64,000 bases of DNA from Nitrospirota bacterium (GTDB lineage: Bacteria; Nitrospirota; Thermodesulfovibrionia; Thermodesulfovibrionales; Magnetobacteriaceae), in contig JADFXG010000003.1 of assembly GCA_015233895.1 (NCBI GenBank), positions 153,719-217,718 on the forward strand. The letters are read 5' to 3'. The position numbers and the translations under genes were made by a program. Every line of letters begins with the position of its first letter. The first letter of the stretch is position 1. Under the pieces are notes generated by a model, which had not been told where the DNA came from, made no database searches, and saw nothing but the letters and a program-made list of their open reading frames with translations. Positions 17,980 to 27,198 of this stretch are shown here, piece by piece.

Positions 17980-18672
17980 CTAATTTCTGAAAAGTGTTAC
18001 GGCTACACCCTTGTTATGCCTGATACATTGTTTTATGGAATCTATATTGTTAGCGCAGTTTAGAAGAGTTTTCCACGAAAAAAGATGTTTCGGTTTATGG
18101 AAGTCGCTGTTTGCAATATATGGATACTTTTTCAGGCTTATAACATTGAATATATCATCTCTGTTGCCAATCTCCCATGCGTCAATATAACGGGCATATT
18201 TTCCTCTGTTATTCCAGAGAAAAAGTGTGTCCTTATCGATTTTTCTTGTCATATAATGTGGATGGCAGGCTACTATCAGGGCATTTTGCAATTTCGCCTT
18301 CAGGAATATCTCTTCATAACTTAGACATGCCGGTATAAACTCATGGATATCGATAATCAGAATGTGTGCAGAATTGCTGGCAGAAAAATGATTTTTCGTT
18401 ATTTCAATACCTGGAATAACGAGCATACCGTATCTGTCATAAGCCCTTTGGGCCTCCTCCCGTATGTGGTAGATATACTGGGTGAAGTTATCGGCCGTTA
18501 TAGTATATTTAAATCGATGTGCCAGTTTTCCCAGCGGATTATCCCTGTTAACCACGTGATCGGTAATTGCTATTACATCAAAGCCGGCTTGTCCAAAAAT
18601 ATCTATTGTTTTTCTAAGCTCGACCGAGCCATCGGAATAAGTGGTGTGAATATGGAAGTCACACAGCAACAT
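17980..18672 (-). CDS. PHP-domain metal-dependent phosphoesterase
   Basis: The 230-residue product matches the PHP fold: DFHIHTTYSDG near residues 5-15, DVIAITDHV near 33-41, GIEIT near 102 and later HPHY and NSDFHKP motifs that supply metal-binding histidines and aspartates. Stand-alone PHP proteins hydrolyse small phosphate esters; some act on nucleoside phosphates. The gene is upstream of the GT21 transferase on the same strand with 11 bases between them. The promoter region upstream is AT-rich, with no Shine-Dalgarno of note. Substrate unknown; a link with glycolipid metabolism is inferred from neighbours only. Confidence 0.82.
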   Translation of the reverse strand: MLLCDFHIHTTYSDGSVELRKTIDIFGQAGFDVIAITDHVVNRDNPLGKLAHRFKYTITADNFTQYIYHIREEAQRAYDRYGMLVIPGIEITKNHFSASNSAHILIIDIHEFIPACLSYEEIFLKAKLQNALIVACHPHYMTRKIDKDTLFLWNNRGKYARYIDAWEIGNRDDIFNVISLKKYPYIANSDFHKPKHLFSWKTLLNCANNIDSIKQCIRHNKGVAVTLFRN

Positions 18673-18790
18673 GTCAATATGTATAACAGCTAATCATTTA
18701 TAACTATTATAGCGATTAAATATTACAGCATAATGAAATTATCATTACAATATGGTTAAAGATTTAGCAGTAAAAAATTTTATCGAAAGG

Positions 18791-20038
18791 TTAGAATTTT
18801 CTATTTTTTATGATATAAGAATAATATGTGGCTGCACTTGTAGGCTTACGTTCGAGGGTCTCGAAATTGACGTTATAGAGCCCGAAGCGGGCATCAAGGC
18901 CATTGAGCCACTCGTAATTGTCAATCAGTGACCAGTAGAAATAACCTCTTATATCCAATCCGTGCTTTTTTTTGCAGTGTTCCATTGAGTCAATATGTTC
19001 TTTTATAAATCGGATTTTTTTGTGGCTATCCCTTGTAGCTATTCCATTTTCGGTTATTATAAGAGGAACATTTAACGTCGAGGCGAACTTCAGCATCTTT
19101 TCAAGTCCGCGCGGATATATCTCCCAACCCATGTCGGTAAGTCCATGGCCATCGATGTCCAAATGTCTCATCTCAACTCCCATCTTTTTCAGTGGATTAA
19201 ACCTCATATGTATCCTTGTGTAGTAGTTCACGCCAAAGAAGTCGAGTTTTCCTTTTATGGGAACTGGAAATCTCATTTCCTCCTTTAATGGGAATTTAAC
19301 TATCAACAATCCGGTGCGAAAGGCATCGAGCAGGGATTGATTATAGAAACTTCTTGCAAACCTAGCAAGCAGTTTATCCAGGGGATTCCATTTACTCCAC
19401 GGAGCAAGCGCAGCCATATTATGGGCCACACTCACCTCCGCATCCGGGTATGCGGCATGTATGATCTCATATGCCCCTGCATGAGCCTTGAGAATATTCA
19501 CAAGGGCCTTGATTCCTAACGGTACATTATTCATTGCCGGAGGAATACACCCTTCAAAATAGCCTGCAAGGATAAGGACATAGGGTTCGTTAAAGGTTAT
19601 CCAGTATTTTACGTTTTTTACTGCAGCAACTATTCTTTTTACATAGGCAAGGAATATATCCACAGATTCATCCTCGTGCCATGGGTATTTCTTTATAAAC
19701 CAAAGGGGATGTGTAAAATGATGCAGGGTAAGCATAGGTTCGATGCGGTATTTTATGAGAATATCTATGATTTCCACATAATGTTCGATTGCCAGGTCAT
19801 CCCATGTGTGTTCATGCGGTTGTATCCGGCTCCATTCAAGCGAGAAGCGGTACGCGTTTACCCCAAGGTCGTGAAGGAGACTGAGGTCTTTTCTGTACAG
19901 TTCATAATGGTTTGTTATTTTAGGCTTTTCACTAAGTATAGTGTCCCATGATGACCAGTCAGCGTGAGGAGAACCCTCAAGCTGAAAGGCAGACGTTGCA
20001 ACCCCCCATAAAAAAGTTTCACGTGAACATTCTTTCAT
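18791..20038 (-). CDS. Family 1 glycoside hydrolase (beta-glucosidase type)
   Basis: The 415-residue protein is a full-length (beta/alpha)8 GH1 enzyme. The N-terminal FLWGVATSAFQLEG is the family signature; the acid/base glutamate is E151 in TFNEP and the nucleophile E330 in ITENG. Late residues SLIDNYEW near 385 form the aglycone-side signature. There is no signal peptide, so it acts in the cytoplasm on beta-glucosides or related glycosides. It lies upstream of the PHP and GT21 genes on the same strand with a 118-base AT-rich gap. The trio may build and trim the same glycolipid. The sugar specificity is not evident. Confidence 0.92.
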   Translation of the reverse strand: MKECSRETFLWGVATSAFQLEGSPHADWSSWDTILSEKPKITNHYELYRKDLSLLHDLGVNAYRFSLEWSRIQPHEHTWDDLAIEHYVEIIDILIKYRIEPMLTLHHFTHPLWFIKKYPWHEDESVDIFLAYVKRIVAAVKNVKYWITFNEPYVLILAGYFEGCIPPAMNNVPLGIKALVNILKAHAGAYEIIHAAYPDAEVSVAHNMAALAPWSKWNPLDKLLARFARSFYNQSLLDAFRTGLLIVKFPLKEEMRFPVPIKGKLDFFGVNYYTRIHMRFNPLKKMGVEMRHLDIDGHGLTDMGWEIYPRGLEKMLKFASTLNVPLIITENGIATRDSHKKIRFIKEHIDSMEHCKKKHGLDIRGYFYWSLIDNYEWLNGLDARFGLYNVNFETLERKPTSAATYYSYIIKNRKF

Positions 20039-20157
20039 ATTATCCGTGCAGGTGCTAATACGTTCTCCACATTAGTTGTCTTTTTTTTATCCATGCTTTT
20101 TATTATAACTTAATCGTTGCCATATTCTAAAAAGTCTGTGCATGTTTGCCTCAAAAC

Positions 20158-20187
20158 TTGATTTATTTCCAAAAAGTAAGCTAATAT
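20158..20187 (+). promoter_or_regulatory. Candidate sigma-70 promoter of the GT39-type gene
   Basis: TTGATT (20158-20163) and TAATAT (20182-20187) are 18 bases apart in the 203-base divergent region between the GH1 and GT39-type genes. The gene's GTG at 20242 has an AAAGGAG ribosome-binding site, giving a leader of roughly 50 bases. Confidence 0.4.
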
Positions 20188-20241
20188 TTGGATATTACTG
20201 ATAGAGTCGGTTTGCGCTATTTATGCAGTTAAAGGAGTGAT

Positions 20242-21846
20242 GTGCATTTTCTTAAGACAAAATATCCGGCAATAATTCTGATAGTAGCACTTGCCTACGG
20301 CTTCTATCTGCGCTCTTACCATATAGACTATCCAAGTGTTGGTTATCACAACATGAAAGAAAACCAGCATCTGAGCGAAACCCTCAATTTCTACAAGACC
20401 GGTATATCTATTCACAGACAAGTGTATTTCCAGGAGGCTGACAGAGACATTCCATATTATGAGGAGTATCCGCAACTGCCATTTATTCCTGCTATTGGCG
20501 ATGTTTTATGGAAAATCTTCGGCGTCTCATATTGGCTTATGCGTATTCAGATGATAGCCTACTCTTTGGGCACAATTGTTATTTCCTGCATTTTTGTAAA
20601 AAGGCTGACTGATGACACCAACCTGTCTTTGCTTACAGCCGTCTATATGGCAATTATGCCGTTAAACGTGTTCTTTGGGCGCAATATACAACCGGAGTCG
20701 CCTTGTCTGTTTTTTGTAATGCTGTTTTATCTGTTGTTTTTCGAATGGGTCGAAAAACCCTCCTTTAAATATTCGTTTCTTTCGGCACTGTCCTTATCTA
20801 TAGCCGCAATGGCTAAGATGTCTTTCCTTGTTCCGGCCATTGCCGTAATTGGTTTTATTCCGCTTAGGGAAACTATTAAAAAAGTACGGGCGGCTAAAAT
20901 GAAATCCGTCTATGGTTTTTTGATTTTTGCAACTGTACCCTTTTATGTATGGTTAACTAAAATCACAAATATAAACGAAACTCTGACAGAGGGTTCAATT
21001 CATAAAATAAAAATTTTTGAACCTTTTACCCTTAACTTTTGGAAAATCAACTCGGCCACTTTAATGAGTTTTTTTGTTGATAACTATACCATATTTAATG
21101 GAATTCTAATGTTTGGCGGACTTCTGCTTTTACCGCTTGCTTACAAAAAAGCACGGGGATTTTTCTCGTTCTATCTTATCTCATTAGTGTGTTATATATC
21201 TGTTTTTAATTTCTATTTTAAAGAGCACAGTTACTACCAGATGCCGTATGTGTTTCTTGCGGCCTTTCTTATGGCATACTGCGTTAACTATGTATTTTCT
21301 CATATTTTTAAAAATCTGCAAACACACTACATAACAGCTCTGTCATTAATCGTGCCTCTTTTGAGTCTCACAGCCGTAAATGCCTCACTTACCAGACAGT
21401 ATGACAAGCAGTTTTTTGGAATAGACGTGGCTGGCCAGTACATCAAAACACACACCGCCGAAAAGGACAGATTTCTGCTTACCGTAACTGCCCAAAAACT
21501 CGGAGTCTGCTACTTTGCCGAAAGGTTTTGTCTTGGCACTCCAGATAAACCAGAGGCAGTAGAGGCATACGAAAAGAAATTTAATTCAAAATATATTTTT
21601 GTCCATGTTAGTTCCTTCTCTGAATTTATGAAGCTAAAATCCTGGCTATACATTGAGAAAAACTATAGAATAGTTCAGGGCGGCTTTACTCCATATCAAG
21701 GACAAATGGTTCTTAACTATCTTATCCTTGAAAAAGGCGGAGTGTTTTCGATGGATGACTTAAAGAAGTCTCAGCCTTTTTTTGCCAAATCATACGAGCT
21801 TAAGAATGAGGCAATTCCATTTTACACCGTTACATTGGTAAAGTAG
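20242..21846 (+). CDS. GT39/GT83-type polyprenyl-linked sugar transferase, integral membrane
   Basis: The 534-residue product has about ten membrane spans in the first 370 residues and a soluble C-terminal domain. This is the topology of dolichyl/undecaprenyl-phosphate-sugar mannosyl- or arabinosyltransferases (PMT, ArnT). The acidic residue cluster after the first span and the RNIQPESP motif near residue 150 are typical of these GT-C enzymes. It would glycosylate proteins or LPS on the periplasmic face. The start is GTG at 20242, chosen because AAAGGAG lies four bases before it; an ATG at 20240 is out of frame. It is 13 bases upstream of the PP-loop gene. The acceptor is unknown. Confidence 0.83.
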   Translation: MHFLKTKYPAIILIVALAYGFYLRSYHIDYPSVGYHNMKENQHLSETLNFYKTGISIHRQVYFQEADRDIPYYEEYPQLPFIPAIGDVLWKIFGVSYWLMRIQMIAYSLGTIVISCIFVKRLTDDTNLSLLTAVYMAIMPLNVFFGRNIQPESPCLFFVMLFYLLFFEWVEKPSFKYSFLSALSLSIAAMAKMSFLVPAIAVIGFIPLRETIKKVRAAKMKSVYGFLIFATVPFYVWLTKITNINETLTEGSIHKIKIFEPFTLNFWKINSATLMSFFVDNYTIFNGILMFGGLLLLPLAYKKARGFFSFYLISLVCYISVFNFYFKEHSYYQMPYVFLAAFLMAYCVNYVFSHIFKNLQTHYITALSLIVPLLSLTAVNASLTRQYDKQFFGIDVAGQYIKTHTAEKDRFLLTVTAQKLGVCYFAERFCLGTPDKPEAVEAYEKKFNSKYIFVHVSSFSEFMKLKSWLYIEKNYRIVQGGFTPYQGQMVLNYLILEKGGVFSMDDLKKSQPFFAKSYELKNEAIPFYTVTLVK

Positions 21847-21859
21847 CAACTGTAAAAAA

Positions 21860-22870
21860 ATGGCAAAAGCTGTAGCATTATTATCAGGCGGCCTTGACAG
21901 CACACTGGCCGTGCTTGTGTTACTAAGGCAAAACATAGAAATAACCGCCGTAACGTTTCAGACCTGGTTTGGCTGCGATGCCTCAAGTGTGTCCTCATGT
22001 GGACGGCCTACGTATGATTTAGCCGCAAAGTTTGGGTTTGACGTTGAAACAATCACGCTTGGTGAAAGTTTTATAGATATAGTGAAAAACCCCCACCACG
22101 GCCACGGAAAGAACATGAACCCGTGTATAGACTGCCGGATTCTGATGCTTAAAGAGGCACTCACATTGATGCACTCAATTGGCGCTGATTTTCTTGTAAC
22201 CGGCGAGGTGCTGGGACAGAGGCCGATGAGCCAGAGGCGGGAGTGCTTTCCCCTTATTGACCGGGATGCCGGTGTTGAGGGATACGTGCTCAGGCCTCTT
22301 TGTGCCAAACTTCTAAAACCAACCATCGCTGAGGAAAAGGGGCTTGTTGACAGGGCACAGCTATATGCAATGAGCGGCAGAACCCGAAAGCCTCAGATGG
22401 CATTAGCTGAAGAGCTTGGGCTTACGGAGTATCCTGCCCCTGCCGGCGGCTGCCTTCTGACCGATCCCATCTATTCACAAAGGCTTAAGGAACTCCTCCA
22501 TTACGACCCGGATGCCTCCGTTAGAGACATATCCCTGCTTCAAATTGGCAGGCATTTTCGCCTCAATCCAACATGTAAGGCTGTTGTAGGCAGAAATGAA
22601 GCAGAAAACGAAAAAATCGAGCTATTACTCAATAATGATTCTGTCCTTTTTGCTGTAACAGAGGTCGGTTCTCCAACCACTTTGCTGATTAATAAAGATA
22701 CCGCTGTAACAGCAGAATTAATCAGGCTTACTGCTGCAATAACCGCCAGATATTCTGATGCTAAGAGAGAAAAAGAAGTTGAGGTAGTCTATTGGGGAAA
22801 AACAAGCGGAAAAATAACCGTCAATCCAACTAACCCCGATGTTGCGGAAAGTTTCAGAATAAAAGAATAA
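21860..22870 (+). CDS. PP-loop ATP pyrophosphatase, tRNA-thiolation type (MnmA/ThiI-like)
   Basis: The 336-residue protein has the PP-loop motif SGGLDS at residues 9-14, which binds ATP for adenylation of a tRNA base. Candidate thiol-carrying cysteines are C89 and C92 (NPCIDCR) and C198 (PAGGCLLTDP), a pattern seen in MnmA/ThiI-like enzymes that lack the THUMP or rhodanese domains. The C-terminal 120 residues form a separate alpha/beta domain. It probably inserts sulfur into tRNA, but whether the target is U8, U34 or another position cannot be told. It has no strong ribosome-binding site and is probably co-expressed with the upstream membrane glycosyltransferase. It is convergent with the AEC permease, eight bases away. 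Confidence 0.8.
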   Translation: MAKAVALLSGGLDSTLAVLVLLRQNIEITAVTFQTWFGCDASSVSSCGRPTYDLAAKFGFDVETITLGESFIDIVKNPHHGHGKNMNPCIDCRILMLKEALTLMHSIGADFLVTGEVLGQRPMSQRRECFPLIDRDAGVEGYVLRPLCAKLLKPTIAEEKGLVDRAQLYAMSGRTRKPQMALAEELGLTEYPAPAGGCLLTDPIYSQRLKELLHYDPDASVRDISLLQIGRHFRLNPTCKAVVGRNEAENEKIELLLNNDSVLFAVTEVGSPTTLLINKDTAVTAELIRLTAAITARYSDAKREKEVEVVYWGKTSGKITVNPTNPDVAESFRIKE

Positions 22871-22878
22871 TTCTGATT

Positions 22879-23826
22879 TTAATTCAGGAGTCTTTCAATA
22901 ACCGGCAGAGTAAACAAAGAGCAGGCAGTGGTGGAGACAATCATAAAAGCAGAGAGAGTAACGTCAAGGTTAAATCTTGCAGCAATAAGGAGAGATAGAA
23001 CCATGGTTGGCATGGCGCCCTCAATGGCACAGGCATTCAGTGCAACGCCAACGAGTCCGAGTTTTTTTGCTACAAAATATGCCAAAAGCGGAGAGATAAT
23101 AACTTTGATGCCACCTGAGATTGCGGCACAATAAACATGGCTGACTTTTGGAACGGTTATGGCAAGCCCGAGACTGAAAATCATAAGCGGTACAACAAGT
23201 GAACCTAACAGGGAAAAAGCTTTAAACACGGGTTCTGGCAGCGTAATACCAGCGCTTTGGATAATCCCGCCAAGTATGACTCCATGGATTGGCGGGAGCA
23301 TGAGAACACTTTTCAAAGATGAATACAGCATTTGTTTTTTACTGGCAGAGTTTTTTACGGACAGCCCGCCATACCTTGCCGCTACCTGAGTGCCGATTAG
23401 CCATAGAATTGGGGTGGCAGTCATAAGGTCGTAGTAGAGGACATACTTTTGAGCACTCTGTCCGTAGAGTTCGGTTATTACAGGAAGTCCAAGGTAGGTG
23501 GTGTTGCCAAATGCGGCACATATAATAAGGGCTCCAACCTCCGGCATAGAGAGGTTTTTAAATTTACCGATTATTTTAAAAACAAAATGGGCGAGTGCCA
23601 TAAGCGCAAATATAGTAAGCGCTGCCGTTATAGGAACCAGAAGAGCCTCAATATCAAGTTTGGTTTCAGCGAAAATCTTTACACACAAAGCCGGCAAAAA
23701 AACATTTAAGACAGTCGCATTTATTGAGTTTCGTGCCGTATCGGCATCAACTCCGCCGGGTTTAAGACGCCGAAAGGCAACACCTGCCAGCACTATCAGG
23801 GTAAAAGATAAAAGTGTAGAATACAT
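22879..23826 (-). CDS. AEC (auxin efflux carrier) family permease
   Basis: The 315-residue protein has ten hydrophobic segments in the 5+5 arrangement of the AEC family, with a Gly/Asn-rich central region (FGNTTYLGLPV near 108-118) characteristic of these carriers. Bacterial members export malonate, malate or other small organic anions. A TATAAT (minus strand, 23839-23844) ends 12 bases before the ATG, implying a very short leader. The gene is not obviously tied to its neighbours. The substrate is unknown. Confidence 0.85.
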   Translation of the reverse strand: MYSTLLSFTLIVLAGVAFRRLKPGGVDADTARNSINATVLNVFLPALCVKIFAETKLDIEALLVPITAALTIFALMALAHFVFKIIGKFKNLSMPEVGALIICAAFGNTTYLGLPVITELYGQSAQKYVLYYDLMTATPILWLIGTQVAARYGGLSVKNSASKKQMLYSSLKSVLMLPPIHGVILGGIIQSAGITLPEPVFKAFSLLGSLVVPLMIFSLGLAITVPKVSHVYCAAISGGIKVIISPLLAYFVAKKLGLVGVALNACAIEGAMPTMVLSLLIAARFNLDVTLSAFMIVSTTACSLFTLPVIERLLN

Positions 23827-23852
23827 AAAGGCTACGGTATTATAACAAAATG

Positions 23853-24164
23853 TCAGTTATCGTATCCACAATTAAACCGATTATCAGCTACTAATACCAG
23901 GTTGCGCTCAAAGATATAACTAAATGTCATAGTAAAAAGAGCTCCACTCAAAGCGACGTGACAAGCACGCTCCTGTAACAGGTCGTAAGACAGACGTGAG
24001 GGTAGAGCTGGTTTGATATAATTTTTCATTCTGAGCGGTTCTCTGCCGAGATAAAACAGCACCTGTTTTACCGGCTTTCCGTACGTCTTGTTAATATAAA
24101 TCCGGTACCTGAGCATTCTATATGGCATGTTGCTGTTATTTGTGGCCTGAAATTCTATATGCAA
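23853..24164 (-). pseudogene. Remnant of an Rpn/PDDEXK_2 recombination-promoting nuclease, both ends lost
   Basis: The reading frame gives LHIEFQATNNSNMPYRML then a segment with YGKPVKQVLFYLG. This is the middle of Rpn-family (RpnA-like, PD-(D/E)XK) proteins, where the E of the IEFQ is a catalytic residue. The N-terminal half is missing: the frame opens at a TTG only nine bases after the hemA stop codon. After about residue 50 (MKNYIK) the similarity ends. The remaining codons read through a short repeat whose TACCAGGTTGCG terminus lies at 23895. It is therefore a truncated mobile-gene fragment rather than a working gene. The reported frame is kept because it is open. Confidence 0.65.
23895..24010. 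repeat. TACCRAG-family repeat, degenerate copy adjoining the Rpn remnant
   Basis: The left end TACCAGGTTGCGCTCAAA matches the end of the element at 51077 at 17 of 18 positions. The following 30 bases (AAGATATAACTAAATGTCATAG) resemble 63921-63938. The right boundary is not clear; a degraded end may lie near 24010. The element replaces the 3' half of the Rpn-type frame. Confidence 0.5.
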
Positions 24165-24172
24165 TTAGTATA

Positions 24173-25441
24173 TTATTTCATATCTCCATTAATACCGTAC
24201 AGCCGTCTTACGGCAGCAATAAGAATGTCCCTGTCCTCGTCATCACTTTTAAGGGCAACCGTCGGGGGATGAATTAGTTTGTTGACAATGGCTGAGGCCA
24301 TAAGTTCTATAGATTTTTTTTCTTTTTCTCCAAGGCCATCCAGTTTGTTAAAGAGTTTTGTAAGTTCCTCATCGCGAATATCTCCTGCCGTTTTTCTCAA
24401 TGCCACGATAGTTGGCACAGCATCAAGAGACTGCATCCACTTAAAAAACACTTCAACCTCCTCTTTTACTATCTCTTCAGCCTTAAGAGCCTCCTTCTGT
24501 CTTTCGTGAAGGTTTGAATCTACTACCCCCTGCAGATCATCTATATCGTAAAGATACACGTTGTCTATGTCGTTGACGGCAGGGTCTATGTTGCGCGGCA
24601 CTGAGATATCTATGATAAAGACGGAACGCTTTTTTCTGTCTTTCATTATTTTTTCCATATCAGACTTATTTAAAACATACGATGGCGCTCCGGTAGAACA
24701 TATTACTATATCGGCTTTGGCCATTTCATGTTTAAACTGTGAAAACTCAATCGCCCTGCCGGAAAACTCCTCGGCAAGCGCACACCCTCTTTCAAAAGTC
24801 CGGTTGGCCACTATGACCTCTTTGACGCCAAAGCCTGTCAGATGTTTTGCCGCTAATTCTGCCATCTCACCAGCCCCAAGAAGCATAGAGACTTTATCCG
24901 ACAACTCTCCAAAAATCTTCTTAGCCAGCTCCACCGCAGCATATCCTATTGAGACAGCGTTTTCCGCTACCTTTGTCTCTGTGCGCACGCGTTTGGCTAC
25001 AGAGATGGCTTTTTTCATTAGTTTATTTAGAATGATTCCTGATGAGGAATTTTTTAGCGCAAGATCAAATGCACTCTTAAGCTGGCCCAGTATCTGCGGC
25101 TCTCCTAAAACCATAGAGTCCAGACTGGATGCTACGCGAAATATATGCCGCACTCCGTCATAGTCTCCCCGCATGTAAAGAGCCGCCTCAAGCTTTTCCC
25201 TTTCAATGTTGCGGAGGGCTGAAAAGTAGTCCTTAACGCCTGTTGATATTTTATCTGAGCCAGCACCACTGAGGTATATCTCAACGCGGTTACAAGTTGA
25301 TAGTATCACGGCTTCATTTACGCCGGTTATACTTTTGAGGGTACTTAACCCCGCAGGGATTTCATCGGCAGCAAAGGCGATTTTTTCCCTTACATCAACA
25401 TCTGCTGTTTTATGGTTAAGACCGACTACCAGAATGCTCAT
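24173..25441 (-). CDS. hemA: Glutamyl-tRNA reductase
   Basis: HemA reduces glutamyl-tRNA to glutamate-1-semialdehyde with NADPH, the first step of C5 tetrapyrrole synthesis. The 422-residue product has the N-terminal GLNHKTADVDVRE motif, the catalytic C50 in STCNRVEIY, and the NADP-binding LLGAGEMAE near residue 190. It also has the C-terminal dimerisation helix, so it is full length. It overlaps the stop of the upstream HemX-like gene by four bases. hemC, which often follows hemA in this arrangement, is absent; an Rpn remnant lies there instead. The haem made would serve the multihaem cytochrome and cobalamin routes seen in the window. Confidence 0.97.
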   Translation of the reverse strand: MSILVVGLNHKTADVDVREKIAFAADEIPAGLSTLKSITGVNEAVILSTCNRVEIYLSGAGSDKISTGVKDYFSALRNIEREKLEAALYMRGDYDGVRHIFRVASSLDSMVLGEPQILGQLKSAFDLALKNSSSGIILNKLMKKAISVAKRVRTETKVAENAVSIGYAAVELAKKIFGELSDKVSMLLGAGEMAELAAKHLTGFGVKEVIVANRTFERGCALAEEFSGRAIEFSQFKHEMAKADIVICSTGAPSYVLNKSDMEKIMKDRKKRSVFIIDISVPRNIDPAVNDIDNVYLYDIDDLQGVVDSNLHERQKEALKAEEIVKEEVEVFFKWMQSLDAVPTIVALRKTAGDIRDEELTKLFNKLDGLGEKEKKSIELMASAIVNKLIHPPTVALKSDDEDRDILIAAVRRLYGINGDMK

Positions 25442-26250
25442 TTAAACTCGTGTATAGATTTTAAAAGTATGCTTACACCAAAAAATGTAAACAAGACAGC
25501 AACAAATCCTGCCACTGACATTATCGCAGAGCGTTTGCCGTGCCAACCGGCGGTAATCCTGAGGTGTATTATGAGGGCATAGAAAAACCATGTAATCAGC
25601 GACCATACCTCCTTAGGATCCCATCTCCAAAACGTTCCCCACACTCCTTCTGCCCACACAGCCCCGGAAATAATGGCAAGCGTAAGAAGTGGAAACCCAA
25701 TGGTTATCAACCTGTAGTTGACCTCATCAAGCACACGGAGGCTTGGCAGGCGGTGGAAAAGCCCGCCCAATTTCTTGGCCTTAACAAAATGCTCCTGAAT
25801 CAGATACATAACCCCTATGCCGCAGGCTACCGCAAAGGCGGCATCTCCGGTAAAAGCTAAAAGCGTGTGAATCCACAGCCAGTAATTTTGAAGCACCGGG
25901 CTCAGTGGATTTATCTCTCGTGGGAGTATCGAGGACGATAGCATTAAAATAAATGCCATAGGCATGATAAATGCCCCAAGCAAACCTACCCTGTATTTAA
26001 TCTCTATAATGAAGAAAACAATGACCACACTCCAGGCAAACAACGAGGCCGCCTCGTGAAGATTAGCCACCGGCATGTGGCCGCCCTGTATAAACCGCAT
26101 AAGTATGGACAGCGTGTGCAAGGTAAAACCTGAAATAGCAAAAACTGTCATCCCACCTGACGTTGCCTTTGAGCCTTTTACCAGCTCAAGCACGCCCAGT
26201 ATTGTTGATATGAAATAACAGGTCAGAGCTAATTCAAATGCTATAACCAC
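25438..26250 (-). CDS. HemX/CcsA-type integral membrane protein
   Basis: The 270-residue protein has eight predicted membrane spans and the tryptophan-rich WRWDPKEVWSLITW segment near residue 215. That segment, with conserved histidines, defines the CcsA/CcmC/HemX haem-handling family. When encoded directly upstream of hemA such proteins are called HemX and are thought to influence HemA level or haem handling; CcsA proper joins haem to apocytochromes c. Length (270) and position favour HemX, but a cytochrome c maturation role is also possible. The gene abuts the MobB-like gene (one-base spacing) and overlaps hemA by four bases. Confidence 0.88.
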   Translation of the reverse strand: MVIAFELALTCYFISTILGVLELVKGSKATSGGMTVFAISGFTLHTLSILMRFIQGGHMPVANLHEAASLFAWSVVIVFFIIEIKYRVGLLGAFIMPMAFILMLSSSILPREINPLSPVLQNYWLWIHTLLAFTGDAAFAVACGIGVMYLIQEHFVKAKKLGGLFHRLPSLRVLDEVNYRLITIGFPLLTLAIISGAVWAEGVWGTFWRWDPKEVWSLITWFFYALIIHLRITAGWHGKRSAIMSVAGFVAVLFTFFGVSILLKSIHEFK

Positions 26251-26976
26251 TTAAAAACATCCTAAATCACAGCTTTTTATTTTAACATGAAGCCTGTTAG
26301 CCTCTGCCCCTAACTCCTTATACGGTATCTCCAACTCCTCTGCTAAGGCTCTTGCCAAAGCGCAGGAGACCCTGCCATCAGTTACTCTCTCAAACAGTCT
26401 CTTTTGTATCTCTTTAGTTTTCAGCATTTCTATAATCATCCCTGTACATGTTTTAAAATCCAGCTCCCCGTTATTATATACTGAAGCAGTACAAGTTTTC
26501 ATCCCCTCCGGCCATTGTTTTATTTTATGGTATGCCTCTGGTGTCTGGAAAACAACGGCAATATCAGATTTTTCAAAAAACTTCTCTGCCGATTCTTTAA
26601 ACCGTCCTGCATCAGTGCCTAAGACAAAGACGGTAAGATCTGGCCTTACAAAATCCATCGGACTGTTACCTTCAATGATAATCCCCAAAACCCTCGGTAA
26701 GTCAAACATTGCAAACCTCAAAGCCTCGTCAAGGGCACTGTACGGGGACTGTACCCACTTTACGGCCACTGCCCCTGCTTGTAAAAGCCGCGTGGAATCT
26801 TTACCCTCCTGATTGGCCGTGTCAGCGGCATCAGTAACAGATGTATAAAAGGATGTCTTTGTATACTTTATCGCCGCCCATTTGCCTTTCACATTTTTTA
26901 ACAACTCTGTGGCAAGCGAGGTTTTTCCGGAGCCGCTGTATGCCCCTCCTATACACACTATTAACGGATTAGCCAT
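26251..26976 (-). CDS. MobB-like P-loop NTPase of the hem operon
   Basis: The 241-residue product has a Walker A motif GGAYSGSGKTSLA at about 9-21 and a MobB-like nucleotide-binding core with TRLLQAGA near 83-90 and IIIEGNS near 119-125. MobB binds GTP and assists molybdopterin-guanine dinucleotide synthesis; this protein has an unusual C-terminal 60-residue extension ending CDLGCF, with a possible metal-binding cysteine pair. It is the first gene of the minus-strand hemX-hemA operon. The function is unproven. The 222-base upstream region is shared divergently with lptC. Confidence 0.7.
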   Translation of the reverse strand: MANPLIVCIGGAYSGSGKTSLATELLKNVKGKWAAIKYTKTSFYTSVTDAADTANQEGKDSTRLLQAGAVAVKWVQSPYSALDEALRFAMFDLPRVLGIIIEGNSPMDFVRPDLTVFVLGTDAGRFKESAEKFFEKSDIAVVFQTPEAYHKIKQWPEGMKTCTASVYNNGELDFKTCTGMIIEMLKTKEIQKRLFERVTDGRVSCALARALAEELEIPYKELGAEANRLHVKIKSCDLGCF

Positions 26977-27162
26977 TCTTATTTTAAATCACTACCAGTA
27001 ACCTATTAAGGTAACAGATGTGTAGCAAATAAGTAAACCCCCCGAATTCATAACCTATAGTTTACCACTGTTATAACTCTTCACTCTCTCCTGTTGTTTT
27101 TTAACGCTCTCTGCTTAGTGTGAATATTTTATTAATAATTTCATTCGGGTATGAGTTTTGCA

Positions 27163-27192
27163 TTGAAATGAAGTCTGTTTTCATGATACAAT
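27163..27192 (+). promoter_or_regulatory. Candidate promoter of the lptCAB-rpoN operon
   Basis: TTGAAA (27163-27168) and TACAAT (27187-27192) are 18 bases apart. The -10 box ends six bases before the GTG start of lptC, and no Shine-Dalgarno is present, so a leaderless transcript is likely if this promoter is used. Confidence 0.5.
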
Positions 27193-27198
27193 CTAAGT

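Noticed and set aside
24561..25163. 200-residue open frame opposite hemA
   Set aside because: It is the antisense shadow of a clear hemA gene, Ser-rich with no fold or ribosome-binding site.
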